Numbered from the stretch's first letter, positions 15,759 to 24,197 are shown. The stretch is DNA of 44,342 bases from Clostridia bacterium (GCA_902812385.1 CADDZD010000014.1:1-44342); one strand, 5' to 3'. The notes: a model not told the origin generated them from the sequence alone. Made by a program: numbers and translations.

Positions 15759-17198
15759 TTGAAGCGCCTTTTTTATTTCCTGCTGGTATTTACGGCAATC
15801 TTCGTATTAAGTTATAACGTGTGGTATTTTACCCTGCGCCAGGCCAAGGCTCCGGCCTGGCAGGAGGTCCTTTTGCGGGAGGGTATCCTGATCGATGGTT
15901 CGGGCGGCAAACCGTACAAGGCGGATCTTCTGATCCGGGGATCGCGGATAGTCGCGGTAGGCAAGGGGCTCAAACCTTCTCCCGGCACAAGGGTGATCGA
16001 CGTCAGCGGCTCCCTGCTGGTACCGGGGATTGTGGCAACGTGGCCGGGGCTGCTGCCTACCAAGCAGGAACAGGAGGAATTTGCGGCTGCAGGAGTAACC
16101 ACCATCATCGGGGGGGTGGACGGGAACTCCCCTCTGAATGTCAAAAAATACCTAAATTGGACTGCCCGGAGCGGCCTCCGCATTAATTTCGGCACACTGC
16201 TCGGGATGGGAAGCCTGAGAGGAATAATGCCGACACCCGGGCAGATGCGCCCTGCGGATGCGAGTGCCCTGCGGGAAGGGATTAAAAAAGGCCTGTCTGA
16301 AGGCGCAGTAGGGCTTTCCCTGGATTTTAATAAACTTCCCGATGCTTTCTGGTCCTGGGAGGAGATTGGGAAGGTATGCGGTGATCTTCACCCGGTTCCC
16401 CTCCTGGTGGTCAACTTTTCCGATGAGGTCTTCTCCGGAGCCGACAGTTTATTGCCGGCGCTGCAGGCCCTAAGAAAGGCGGCAGCCGCTACGCCGTTCC
16501 GGCCTTACCTGAAGAGCCTCCGCCTGCCAAAAGGCACCTCGGCCTCCGAAATCCGGGCGATCCAGGAGGAACTGGAGCATGCCTCCCCTACCGGGGTGCA
16601 GATCTACGGCGATCTCGATCCTTTTCCTCTGGCCGGCAGGCCGCGCTACCTGTTTGACACGGCGGTGGGCAGGTTCCATCCGGAGGACCTGCTCATTGCT
16701 AAGACTTCCCCTGCGCTGCGGCATCTTGTGGGAAAAAGCCTGGCCGAGGCTGCAAAAGAGCGGGATCTCCCGGTGCCCGCCATGATCCAGCAGTTGCTGG
16801 GAAAGGCAATTCAGGTTGAAGTGGAGGAGACAGGAGGTGAAGCGGCTCTGGCCTCAGCCCCGTTCTTTTGCTGGCAGGCAGGGTACGGCAGTCAGCAGGA
16901 AGAAAAGGAACATCTGGTAGATCCCGTGAACTATATGAAACTGTTGGGACAGGAAGATGGGTATTTTGGTCGGCTTCCTCTGCCGGAGAAAGTGAGCAGG
17001 CTTACGTCTCTTCCTGCCCGCTTGTTCGGATTGCAGGGGAGGGGAAGAATTGCCGTGGATTATTACGCGGACCTGCTTGTTCTCAAAAAGCGGGGGAGTG
17101 GCTACGCTCCGGACTATGTCTTTGTAAACGGCCGGCCGGCGGTCATCAAGGGGCACATTACAGGGTTTGAGGCGGGTCACGTTCTTGTGGGGAGTTAA
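15759..17198 (+). CDS. Membrane-anchored amidohydrolase homologue lacking metal ligands
   Basis: The 479-residue product begins with a hydrophobic anchor (residues 3-24) and then follows the architecture of D-aminoacylase/N-acyl-D-amino-acid deacylase: GILIDGSGGKPYKADLLIRG near residue 40, GVTTIIGG near 108, EGAVGLSLDFNKLP near 180, and the C-terminal SLPARLFGLQGRGRI with DYYADLLVL. The catalytic residues are gone. The usual H-x-H after the first strand (PGFIDxHxH) reads PGIVATW near residue 88. The later histidine positions read VVNFSDE and PYLKS, and the final Asp position reads FFCWQAG. It is thus probably a cell-surface or membrane pseudoenzyme. The start is the TTG at 15759, with GGAGGG 8 bases upstream, rather than the TTG at 15741. 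The alignment was by eye. Confidence 0.7.
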   Translation: MKRLFYFLLVFTAIFVLSYNVWYFTLRQAKAPAWQEVLLREGILIDGSGGKPYKADLLIRGSRIVAVGKGLKPSPGTRVIDVSGSLLVPGIVATWPGLLPTKQEQEEFAAAGVTTIIGGVDGNSPLNVKKYLNWTARSGLRINFGTLLGMGSLRGIMPTPGQMRPADASALREGIKKGLSEGAVGLSLDFNKLPDAFWSWEEIGKVCGDLHPVPLLVVNFSDEVFSGADSLLPALQALRKAAAATPFRPYLKSLRLPKGTSASEIRAIQEELEHASPTGVQIYGDLDPFPLAGRPRYLFDTAVGRFHPEDLLIAKTSPALRHLVGKSLAEAAKERDLPVPAMIQQLLGKAIQVEVEETGGEAALASAPFFCWQAGYGSQQEEKEHLVDPVNYMKLLGQEDGYFGRLPLPEKVSRLTSLPARLFGLQGRGRIAVDYYADLLVLKKRGSGYAPDYVFVNGRPAVIKGHITGFEAGHVLVGS

Positions 17199-17272
17199 GC
17201 TTTTCGCCAGAATGATCCGGCAGGAATTTGGCTGTAAAAAGCAGAACTGAACATTGACAGGGAGTGATTCCG

Positions 17273-18256
17273 TTGGCTTCCCCGGATGGCATGATAACAG
17301 AGATCAAGAAACTGAATAAATTCTTGCGGGAACGCCGGTTGGCAGGGGGGACGAGCAGGGAAAGGAGACTGCAGGCCGGCAGGGAGGGGTCTTTTTTCCG
17401 GCTCCGCCGTCTCATCGGAGAGGAAATCCGGTCTTTTTTTCAGGATCAACCCCTTGTCGGGGTCGACGGTTCTTTTAACAATTACGGAGCCAGCTTTCCC
17501 TATGTGGTCACCTTTTTCCGGGCCCTGGCCCGCTCCAGCCGGCCGGACCCTCAAACGGGAGAACGGATCTGGTCACATCGGGTCTTTTCCCCCCTGCTCC
17601 CCAGATACCGGGAACAGGTACGGGAAAAGCTGGAACTGGGGCTGGAACCGGAAGACGCCCTGGCCCGCCTCCGCTGGGAGATACTTGCGGCACTGGAGGC
17701 GGAGGTGGGGAAACAGGCACTCATAATGAAGAAACCCCGCCTGCTTTTGTGGGATGGCGGGTTTGCCCGGCTGGAGACCCATGCGGGGGCGACCTGGCAG
17801 CAGATCAGGGAGGAGGCTTTACAGCAGGGGACGATCATGCTGGGCATTACCGAGGAGATCGCCACCGCTTCCCTGGTTCAGGCTTTGTCCCCGGATGCCG
17901 GGGATATCTGGGGGGACCGCGAGGTGCTGTACGGCCTGCTGAAACCCGGCGAGGTTTTCTGCAGACAGGAAAGGGGTGGAAGCAAGCGGAAACGGGTGTA
18001 TGTGCGTTTTGCCTCCCATCCCCAGGTGGTGGCGGTGGACTACCTGCCCGAACAGGAGCAGGAACTGGCGGCGGCTCTCAATTTTCTCTATACGATTACC
18101 CCCTCACACGGGAGAGGCTATCCTCTCTGGCTGGATGTGGTGGATGCGGAGGTGCGCATCACCAGGGAGGAAATGGAGGCCCTTTTAGCAACCTATCTGG
18201 ATCCGGTGCTGACCGAGGTATATCTGCGCCCGCTGCGGTCGCGGCGGGAGTTATAG
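17273..18256 (+). CDS. nurA: NurA nuclease, partner of HerA
   Basis: NurA is an RNase-H-like 5'-end-processing nuclease that sits on the HerA hexamer and resects DNA ends. This 327-residue protein has the first catalytic aspartate in LVGVDGSFNNYG near residue 63, a second acidic strand in LLLWDGGFAR near 159, the RVYVRFASHPQV segment near 243, and a C-terminal WLDVVDAEVRIT block near 287. All are normal for the NurA domain family. The start is TTG at 17273 with an AGGGAG site. A GTG at 17264 overlaps that site and is less likely. It opens the operon nurA-herA-mre11-rad50N-coil-rad50C, with 11 bases to herA. No clear promoter is seen in the 74 bases upstream, so it may be read with the previous genes. 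Confidence 0.88.
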   Translation: MASPDGMITEIKKLNKFLRERRLAGGTSRERRLQAGREGSFFRLRRLIGEEIRSFFQDQPLVGVDGSFNNYGASFPYVVTFFRALARSSRPDPQTGERIWSHRVFSPLLPRYREQVREKLELGLEPEDALARLRWEILAALEAEVGKQALIMKKPRLLLWDGGFARLETHAGATWQQIREEALQQGTIMLGITEEIATASLVQALSPDAGDIWGDREVLYGLLKPGEVFCRQERGGSKRKRVYVRFASHPQVVAVDYLPEQEQELAAALNFLYTITPSHGRGYPLWLDVVDAEVRITREEMEALLATYLDPVLTEVYLRPLRSRREL

Positions 18257-18267
18257 GAGGGTTTGCC

Positions 18268-20121
18268 ATGCAGGTGGTAGGGGTGACCACCCAGCAATAC
18301 ATATACGTAGCCTCCCGGGAAAGGAAGTTCCGGATCAACGAGATCCTCGTCATCGAAGACCCGGAGCATCACTACCCCCGGGGTGAGGTCATCGAGACCA
18401 AATCCTTCAACAGGTTTATTCCCCTGACCATGGAGCGCAGCCCCCTGATCGACTCCGGGGTTTGGGAGGGACTGGAACAGGTCGGCTTCCGCCTGGGGGA
18501 GGAGACCATCCACCTGGCCAAGGTGCGGCTTTTAGGGGATCTCCCTTCACCGGTGGAGGTGGGGGCAAGGGTTCGCCTTCCCGAGTTTTCGGAAGTTGAG
18601 GATCTCCTGGTACCCTGCCGCCCGGAGAAAGGGCTGGTTCTGGGGGTGATCCTGGGAACCGAGGATTTAAAGGACGGCTTGCCCGCGGAGTTGCGGGAGA
18701 TAGCTCCGCTCTATGTGAAGGGGCAGGGGGTGTTGCCCCAAAGCGCCGTGCCCTTCATCTTTGATTACAGGGCAATGCAGGAATACCCTCATATCGGTAT
18801 CTTCGGCGGTTCCGGTTCCGGAAAATCTTTCGGGATGCGGGTGATCCTGGAGGAGCTTTTGGAGAAGAGGATTCCCGCCCTGGTGTTTGATCCCCATTAC
18901 GAGATGAGCTTTGGCACTCCTTTCGAAGGCATAGATGAAAAATGGGCCTCGGCCTACAAGGGGCGGACCGAGGTCCTCACGGTTGGCCGCGATACCGGGG
19001 TAAATTTCGAGGAACTGACCGGCAACGATCTGGCATCCCTTCTGACTGCCGCCGGGTCCAACTTTACGGAAGGGATGGACAACGCCCTCAAGGCTATCCA
19101 CCAAGAAAGAGACTCATTTGCCAGCTTTTCCCAGAAGCTCGAGGACCTGATCGGACTGGCCGAGAAGGAAGAAGAGACCCGGGAAAAAATACGCAGGAAG
19201 TACGGGGATAACTCACGGTATGAGAAGACCCTGTTAGCCATGGCCCGCCAGGCCGGCCACCCCAGCAGCCTGCGCGGGATTGCCTGGCGGCTCTACCGTC
19301 TGCAGCGGGAGGGCATTTTTCAAAAGGGAATCGAGCCGATCGTTGCCTCCCTTCAGGCCCGCCGCCTTACCGTGATCCGGGGTCCCATCTGGCTCCTGAC
19401 GGTTTTCGGTGCCTACCTGGTCAGAAAACTTTACCGGATGCGGCGGAGCTACGCCGATGCCCTCCAGCGCGGCGAGGTCCCGGGGGAGAAGTTCCCCCCC
19501 TTCCTGGTGGTCACCGATGAGGCCCACAATTTTGCTCCAAAGGGCATCGAAATTCCCGCTCCGGCCCGGAGCGTGTTCCGGGAGGTGGCCCAGGAGGGCC
19601 GGAAGTACGGCGTATTTTTGATCCTGGCCACCCAGCGGCCGGCTTTGCTCGACGAGACGATTACCGCCCAGTTGAACACAAAGTTCATCTTCCGGACGGT
19701 CCGGGCGTCGGACATCAGGGTCATTGAAGAGGAAACCGATATCACCGCCGAAGAGTCGCGGCGGCTTCCTTACCTGAGTTCCGGAACGGCCTTCGTTTCT
19801 TCGGCCGTCGTAGGGAGGACGGTGGCGGTACGGATACGCTGCGCCCGAACCAGGGCCCCCCATACGGTCAATCCGTTTACCGAACTGGAAGAGGATTTTG
19901 GAAGGTTGCCGGAAGCTGCCTGGCGAGCCGTGAAAAAGCTTTTACCCCTTGATGTGGGTCAGATCAATTTATATCTCCCTGACATCGAGGAGGAGTTGAA
20001 CCGTTCTGTTTCCTTTAACGAAGTCCGGGAATGGCTGGAGGAGTTCGCGGCAGAAGGCAGGCTTGTCAAAACCGCGGGCCCCTTTGGGCCTACCTATTCA
20101 CCTGCACGGGAAGAGGAGTAA
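18268..20121 (+). CDS. herA: HerA-type hexameric DNA translocase
   Basis: This 617-residue FtsK/HerA-superfamily ATPase should form a ring that pumps DNA to the NurA dimer during end resection. The N-terminal beta-barrel (HAS-barrel-like, residues 1-150) begins VVGVTTQQYIYV. Walker A GGSGSGKS lies near residue 179, a helical insertion at about 240-370, Walker B FLVVTDEAHNFAP near 412, and the sensor-like ATQRPALLDE with TQLNTKF-type residues near 454. A C-terminal extension after residue 550 resembles a winged helix. The frame is open 519 bases further upstream inside nurA, but the ATG at 18268 has a TAGGAGGG site and matches the family. Only 2 bases separate it from mre11. Confidence 0.92.
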   Translation: MQVVGVTTQQYIYVASRERKFRINEILVIEDPEHHYPRGEVIETKSFNRFIPLTMERSPLIDSGVWEGLEQVGFRLGEETIHLAKVRLLGDLPSPVEVGARVRLPEFSEVEDLLVPCRPEKGLVLGVILGTEDLKDGLPAELREIAPLYVKGQGVLPQSAVPFIFDYRAMQEYPHIGIFGGSGSGKSFGMRVILEELLEKRIPALVFDPHYEMSFGTPFEGIDEKWASAYKGRTEVLTVGRDTGVNFEELTGNDLASLLTAAGSNFTEGMDNALKAIHQERDSFASFSQKLEDLIGLAEKEEETREKIRRKYGDNSRYEKTLLAMARQAGHPSSLRGIAWRLYRLQREGIFQKGIEPIVASLQARRLTVIRGPIWLLTVFGAYLVRKLYRMRRSYADALQRGEVPGEKFPPFLVVTDEAHNFAPKGIEIPAPARSVFREVAQEGRKYGVFLILATQRPALLDETITAQLNTKFIFRTVRASDIRVIEEETDITAEESRRLPYLSSGTAFVSSAVVGRTVAVRIRCARTRAPHTVNPFTELEEDFGRLPEAAWRAVKKLLPLDVGQINLYLPDIEEELNRSVSFNEVREWLEEFAAEGRLVKTAGPFGPTYSPAREEE

Positions 20122-20123
20122 TC

Positions 20124-21110
20124 ATGCGCTTTCTTTTTCTGACAGACGACCATAAACGGGGCACCACCCCTTCGAACAGAAAGGACAACTTTCCGGCCAC
20201 ACTGGCAGCAAAGCTGCGCGAGGTGCTGGAGATCGTCCGGACCCGCCGGGTGGATTATGTCCTGCACGGAGGGGATTTTTTTGACGTTCCCGCACCCGCC
20301 CTCAGTGTCTGTGCCGATTTTTTGCAGATCTATCAGCAGTTCCCGGTACCCGTTTTCGTCATCCCGGGCAACCACGACCTGTTTGGCCACAATGCGGAGA
20401 CCCTCCCTCGAACCATGCTTGGCTTTGCGGCCCGGCTGGGGATCGTGCGCCTGCTTGGGAGGGAGCCCATTTATTTAGAAAAGGACGGGGTGCGGGTTCA
20501 GCTGACAGGCCAGGGGTTCCACTTTGACATGGACCGCAGGGACCCGAGAGAGGACTATGTGGTGCAGAAAAAGGACTGCGATTATGCCATCCACCTGGTG
20601 CACGGGATGCTGCTCGACAGGGCCTCTTTCCCGGGTTCTGCCTATACCCTGGTGGAGCAGATCTGGGAGACGGAGGCAGACTTTACCCTTGCCGGCCACT
20701 ACCACCTGGGCTTTCCCGATATGCAAAGGGACGGCAGGTTCTTTCTTAACCCCGGGGCCCTGGCCCGTCTCTCCAACCATCCGGACGAGTTGCGCAGGCC
20801 GGTTCAGGTGGTCCTGATCGACCTGTCGGGGAGCATGCCCTCCTACGAAAAGATCAGACTGCAGAGCGCCCCTCCCGGTGAAGAGGTCCTTGACAGGAGC
20901 AGGTTGGAGGAGGCGGTTTTCCGGGAGCAGAGGCTGACCGGCTACCTGGCCGAGGTAATGTCTGCCGGCTCTTACCGGCGGGCCGACGTTCGGCTTCTGG
21001 TCGAAGAGATCGCCCGGGCGGAGAAGCTGGACCAGAGGGTGAGGGATGAGGCCTTAAGACGCATCAGCCTGGCCGAAGAGGCTTTAGCACGGGGGGAGGA
21101 AGAGGCATGA
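20124..21110 (+). CDS. Mre11/SbcD-type DNA nuclease
   Basis: This 328-residue calcineurin-like phosphoesterase carries every Mre11 metal motif: LTDDH near residue 7, GGDFFD near 50, GNHD near 82, HGMLL near 160 and GHYHLG near 191. After about residue 240 a helical tail (RLEEAVFREQRL, then ADVRLLVEEIARAEKL) is in the place of the capping and Rad50-binding region. It should act as the endo/exonuclease subunit of the Mre11-Rad50 complex on DNA ends and hairpins. It overlaps the next gene, the N-terminal half of Rad50, by 4 bases (ATGA). The short length is more like phage and archaeal-type Mre11 than E. coli SbcD. Confidence 0.9.
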   Translation: MRFLFLTDDHKRGTTPSNRKDNFPATLAAKLREVLEIVRTRRVDYVLHGGDFFDVPAPALSVCADFLQIYQQFPVPVFVIPGNHDLFGHNAETLPRTMLGFAARLGIVRLLGREPIYLEKDGVRVQLTGQGFHFDMDRRDPREDYVVQKKDCDYAIHLVHGMLLDRASFPGSAYTLVEQIWETEADFTLAGHYHLGFPDMQRDGRFFLNPGALARLSNHPDELRRPVQVVLIDLSGSMPSYEKIRLQSAPPGEEVLDRSRLEEAVFREQRLTGYLAEVMSAGSYRRADVRLLVEEIARAEKLDQRVRDEALRRISLAEEALARGEEEA

Positions 21111-22411
21111 GCCATTTGCGGAAGCTGATCGTGGAAAATTTCCAGTCCCATGAGCATACCGAGGTGGTTTTCGGCCCGGGCTTGAACGTCATCGTAGGAC
21201 CCTCCGACTACGGGAAATCGGCCCTGGTGAGGGCGCTCCGCTGGGTGTTTTTTAACGAACCGAAAGGGGCCAACTTTATCCGGGTGGGGGCGCGCACCTG
21301 CCGGGTTACGGTGGAGATGGAGGACGGCACCAGGATTACCCGCCTGCGCACCACCGGCGGCAGGAACCAGTACCTTTTGCAGAAACCGGGAGAACAGGAA
21401 CAGGTCTTCGAGGGTTTCGGAAGCGAAATTCCCCAGGAGATCGTGCAGGCCGCCGGAATGAGGAAGGTCGTCATTGATGACCGGAATAAGGCGGAACTGA
21501 ATTTCGGGGGACAGCTCGAAGGCCCCTTTTTGCTTACGGAAAACGGGGCGGTCAGGGCAAAGGTGATCGGGCAGCTGGGAGGCGTCCATATCCTTGACTG
21601 GGCCCAGAAGTCTACAGCAACGGAACTGCGGCGCCTGCGGGAAGAGGACGGCCAGCTCAATACTGCTCTTAAAGACCTTGAGGAGGCCCTGCATGCTTAT
21701 GATCACCTGCCGCACCTTGAGGAAACGATCAAGCGGCTGGAGGCTCTGTTCGGGAGGATTGAAGAGATCTCCCGCAGGATTGATGCCCTGAGCGATCTTG
21801 CCGGGCAGTGGCAGGAAGTGCAGGGTGCCCTGGAGGAAACCCACAGGGTCCTGGAGGGGCTTGCCTTTGTGGAACAGGCGGAGGATGGGATGCAAAGGCT
21901 GGAGGTTCTTGCAAAGGATTACGCTTATCTTTCATCCCTGGCAGAGGACCTGCGCCGGGTCGATTTTCAGCTGCAGCAGGTGGAGAGATTGATTGCGGAA
22001 ACCGGACATGTTCCGGAACTGGAGGCCCGCCTTGAAAGGATGGAAGGACTTTACCGGCAGCTACGGGAACTGGCCGAGGTTGCCCAGGAGCTTGGTGCCG
22101 TCTCAAGGACGCTGGAGAGGTGTGCCCAGATAACTGCCAGGACCGATATGCTTGATAAGAGCGAGGAGTGCCTTTCCGGGGCGGCCGATATACTGCGATT
22201 GATCGCTTCCTACCAGGAGCTTCTGGCGGCATGGCAGGATCACCGGCGGGATTATCAGGGGGTATCCCTGGCAGTGGAACGCTATCAAAAAGAGGTAGAA
22301 AGATATCTCGAAGAGTACCGGAAGGTCTTAAATATGCTGGGGAAGTGTCCGGTCTGCTTCGGAGAACTCACGGCCGATGCCATTCAGCGGGCACTCGCCG
22401 AGTATGAATAG
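21107..22411 (+). CDS. Rad50/SbcC N-terminal half, ending at the zinc hook
   Basis: This 434-residue protein contains only the first half of a Rad50-type SMC ATPase. Its N-terminal lobe starts LIVENFQSHEHTEVVF, with Walker A GPSDYGKSAL near residue 32 and the lobe-I strands up to about residue 160. A coiled coil fills residues 170-410. The chain then reaches a zinc-hook motif C-P-V-C at residues 414-417 and stops 17 residues later. Normal Rad50/SbcC continues through a returning coil to Walker B in one polypeptide; here that part is a separate gene at 22698. No frameshift is needed to explain this: the stop is followed by a fresh GGAGGGAAGAAG ribosome site. A dimer of hooks should still form, as both cysteines are present. 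Confidence 0.85.
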   Translation: MSHLRKLIVENFQSHEHTEVVFGPGLNVIVGPSDYGKSALVRALRWVFFNEPKGANFIRVGARTCRVTVEMEDGTRITRLRTTGGRNQYLLQKPGEQEQVFEGFGSEIPQEIVQAAGMRKVVIDDRNKAELNFGGQLEGPFLLTENGAVRAKVIGQLGGVHILDWAQKSTATELRRLREEDGQLNTALKDLEEALHAYDHLPHLEETIKRLEALFGRIEEISRRIDALSDLAGQWQEVQGALEETHRVLEGLAFVEQAEDGMQRLEVLAKDYAYLSSLAEDLRRVDFQLQQVERLIAETGHVPELEARLERMEGLYRQLRELAEVAQELGAVSRTLERCAQITARTDMLDKSEECLSGAADILRLIASYQELLAAWQDHRRDYQGVSLAVERYQKEVERYLEEYRKVLNMLGKCPVCFGELTADAIQRALAEYE

Positions 22412-22422
22412 GAGGGAAGAAG

Positions 22423-22701
22423 GTGCAGGGGCAAAAAGAGCAGGCACACTACGAAAAGCAGATCAATCACTTAAAGGAAGCCTTGCGGAGATCCCGGGAC
22501 CTGAGGTCAAGGGCATTGAGCCAGAAGGAATTGCTTGAACAGCAGCGGCAAAAACTCTATCAAAAAGCGGCCGAATACGGTGTCAAACCCGAGGAGCTGG
22601 GGGATAAGATTAACGCTTTAAAGGCGGAAATGGACCGCCTCCTGGCAGAGGCCCACAGGTTGATCCCCTGGGATTTGCTGGAGAAGGAGCAATCCCGATG
22701 A
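22423..22701 (+). CDS. Small coiled-coil protein between the two Rad50 halves
   Basis: This 92-residue protein starts at a GTG with a strong GGAGGGAAGAAG site. It is rich in Lys, Glu, Gln and Leu with clear heptads (YEKQINHLKEALRR, then LLEQQRQKLYQKAAEY, then INALKAEMDRLLAEAHRL). It has no cysteine and no catalytic motif. Its position, between the gene ending at the zinc hook and the gene with the C-terminal ATPase lobe, suggests that it corresponds to part of the returning coil of Rad50. Its stop overlaps the next start (ATGA), so translation is coupled. It was not recognised as any named family. Confidence 0.75.
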   Translation: MQGQKEQAHYEKQINHLKEALRRSRDLRSRALSQKELLEQQRQKLYQKAAEYGVKPEELGDKINALKAEMDRLLAEAHRLIPWDLLEKEQSR

Positions 22702-23351
22702 ACCAGCTTCTGGCTTCCTTGAAAAGCTCCCTTGACCGGGTTAAGGCCCTTTACCACCGCCAGCGAGGAGAACAGTCGGCCCTGCTGCAGGAAATTGACA
22801 CCAGGAAGAAGCGGCTCGAAGAGGTCAGGGAAGAGACCGAATGCCTTGAAAAGGTGCGCCTCTTGCTTATGGAGGCTGCCAGGCACGCCCGGGAGCAGGG
22901 ACGGCAGCAGGTGGAGTACCTGGTGACCCAGGCACTGCAGTTTGTCTTCGGTGGTGACATGGAATTTAAAGTGGTGGTGGAGGACAAGAGGGACCGGCCG
23001 GAGGCGGAATTTTACGTTTGCTCCACTTACGGCGGCGACTTCAGGGTGGAAACAACACCGCAGGACGCCAGGGGGGGAGGAGTTGTAGATGTGATTTCCC
23101 TGGCCTTGCGGCTTGCTCTCCTGCATGCCTTCAGGCCCCCCGTCGGCGGTCCCGTGATCCTCGACGAACCGGGCAAGCACGTTTCCGAGGAGTTTTCCCC
23201 CCAGGTGGCACAGTTTTTGAAGAGTTACAGCCAGAGCCTGGGGCGGCAGATCATCATGGTCTCCCATAATCAACACCTGGCCGATTCTGCGGATATTGCC
23301 TACCTGGTTGAAATGCACCAGGGTATCAGCAGCGTAAGGCGCATACGTTGA
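22698..23351 (+). CDS. Rad50/SbcC C-terminal ATPase half
   Basis: This 217-residue protein has an N-terminal coil (residues 1-75) followed by the second ATPase lobe of a Rad50-type protein. The ABC signature region reads GGGVVDVISLALRLAL near residue 126, where typical SbcC has L-S-G-G-E. Walker B is GPVILDEPGKHVS near 150, with the catalytic glutamate kept, and the H-loop is IIMVSHN near 187. It must pair with the Walker-A half encoded at 21107 to form an ATP site. The GGG-V-x-D-V-I-S-x-A-L-R form of the signature recalls small phage Rad50-like ATPases (from memory, not searched). It is the last gene of the resection operon; uppP follows after 31 bases. Confidence 0.85.
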   Translation: MNQLLASLKSSLDRVKALYHRQRGEQSALLQEIDTRKKRLEEVREETECLEKVRLLLMEAARHAREQGRQQVEYLVTQALQFVFGGDMEFKVVVEDKRDRPEAEFYVCSTYGGDFRVETTPQDARGGGVVDVISLALRLALLHAFRPPVGGPVILDEPGKHVSEEFSPQVAQFLKSYSQSLGRQIIMVSHNQHLADSADIAYLVEMHQGISSVRRIR

Positions 23352-23382
23352 GGAATATAGTAAAACACGAGGAGGTTTTCTT

Positions 23383-24174
23383 GTGACAATCTGGCAGGCA
23401 GTAGTCTTGGGTTTGGTACAGGGGCTGGGTGAATTCCTGCCCATCTCCAGTTCCGCCCACCTGGTTCTGGTACCCTGGATATTCCGCTGGCCGGATCCGG
23501 GGCTGACCTTTGATGTTGCCCTGCATTTGGGCACTCTTGTAGCCGTGGTGGCTTTTTTCTGGCGGGATTGGTTGAACTTGATAGCCGGCGCCTTTCGGGG
23601 CAGCAGGAAGGTAGAAGGCCGGCTTTTCTGGTACCTGGTGCTGGCCTCGATACCGGGGGCCGTCTTTGGCTTTCTCCTGGAAACAAAGGCCGAAACCGTT
23701 TTCCGCGCCCCGGCCTTGATTGCGACGATGCTGATAATCCTGGGCGTAATCCTCTACCTGGCGGACCGCCGCGGAGCTAAGAGAGTAAAAATTGAGAAGA
23801 TCGGGTTGGTCCGGAGCCTGTTGATCGGCCTTTCCCAGGCCCTGGCGATTATCCCCGGGGTATCCCGCTCAGGGATAACCATGACGACAGGGCTTTTCAC
23901 CGGATTGACCCGAGAGGGCGCGGCGCGATTCTCCTTTCTCCTCTCCGTGCCGATCATTTTAGGGGCGGGCGTGGTAAAGATTCCCGACCTGCTGGCCCGG
24001 CCGGGAATGGTCAACCTGGCTTTCCTGACAGGTATGGTGGTTTCCGCAGTGTCGGGTGTCGCCAGCATAAGTTTTTTGCTGCGCTATGTCCGGACGAAGA
24101 GCTACCTGCCCTTTGTCTGGTACCGGTTTGCGCTGGGGGTACTCGTCCTGATCCTTTTTTTCTTGCGACATTAA
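23383..24174 (+). CDS. uppP: Undecaprenyl-diphosphatase UppP (BacA)
   Basis: This 263-residue multi-pass membrane protein dephosphorylates undecaprenyl pyrophosphate to recycle the lipid carrier for peptidoglycan and glycan synthesis. It also confers basal bacitracin resistance. The family motifs are present: GLVQGLGEFLPISSSAH at residues 10-26 with the key glutamate, and IIPGVSRSG near residue 157. Seven or eight hydrophobic segments fit the family. The start is GTG with a GAGGAGG site. Its place just after the Rad50 genes has no obvious functional meaning, but lipid-carrier recycling would suit the glycan cluster downstream. Confidence 0.95.
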   Translation: MTIWQAVVLGLVQGLGEFLPISSSAHLVLVPWIFRWPDPGLTFDVALHLGTLVAVVAFFWRDWLNLIAGAFRGSRKVEGRLFWYLVLASIPGAVFGFLLETKAETVFRAPALIATMLIILGVILYLADRRGAKRVKIEKIGLVRSLLIGLSQALAIIPGVSRSGITMTTGLFTGLTREGAARFSFLLSVPIILGAGVVKIPDLLARPGMVNLAFLTGMVVSAVSGVASISFLLRYVRTKSYLPFVWYRFALGVLVLILFFLRH

Positions 24175-24197
24175 CCTGAACTTCATAATAGTTAACC

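Noticed and set aside
17749-18267. 173-codon in-frame extension of herA into nurA
   Set aside because: The extension is glycine-rich and shows no homology, while nurA motifs are read in the other frame and the ATG at 18268 has a strong ribosome site.
19234-19863. 209-codon antisense frame inside herA
   Set aside because: It overlaps the conserved ATPase core of herA and shows only shadow-frame composition.
22411-22423. Frameshift or sequencing error as the cause of the split Rad50
   Set aside because: The stop is followed by a well-placed GGAGGGAAGAAG site and a new start, the next junction is a clean ATGA overlap, and the two later chains each have sensible termini.
20972-23534. Long antisense frames (307 and 324 codons) across the Rad50 genes
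   Set aside because: They mirror coding DNA with strong third-position bias and have no ribosome sites or family motifs.
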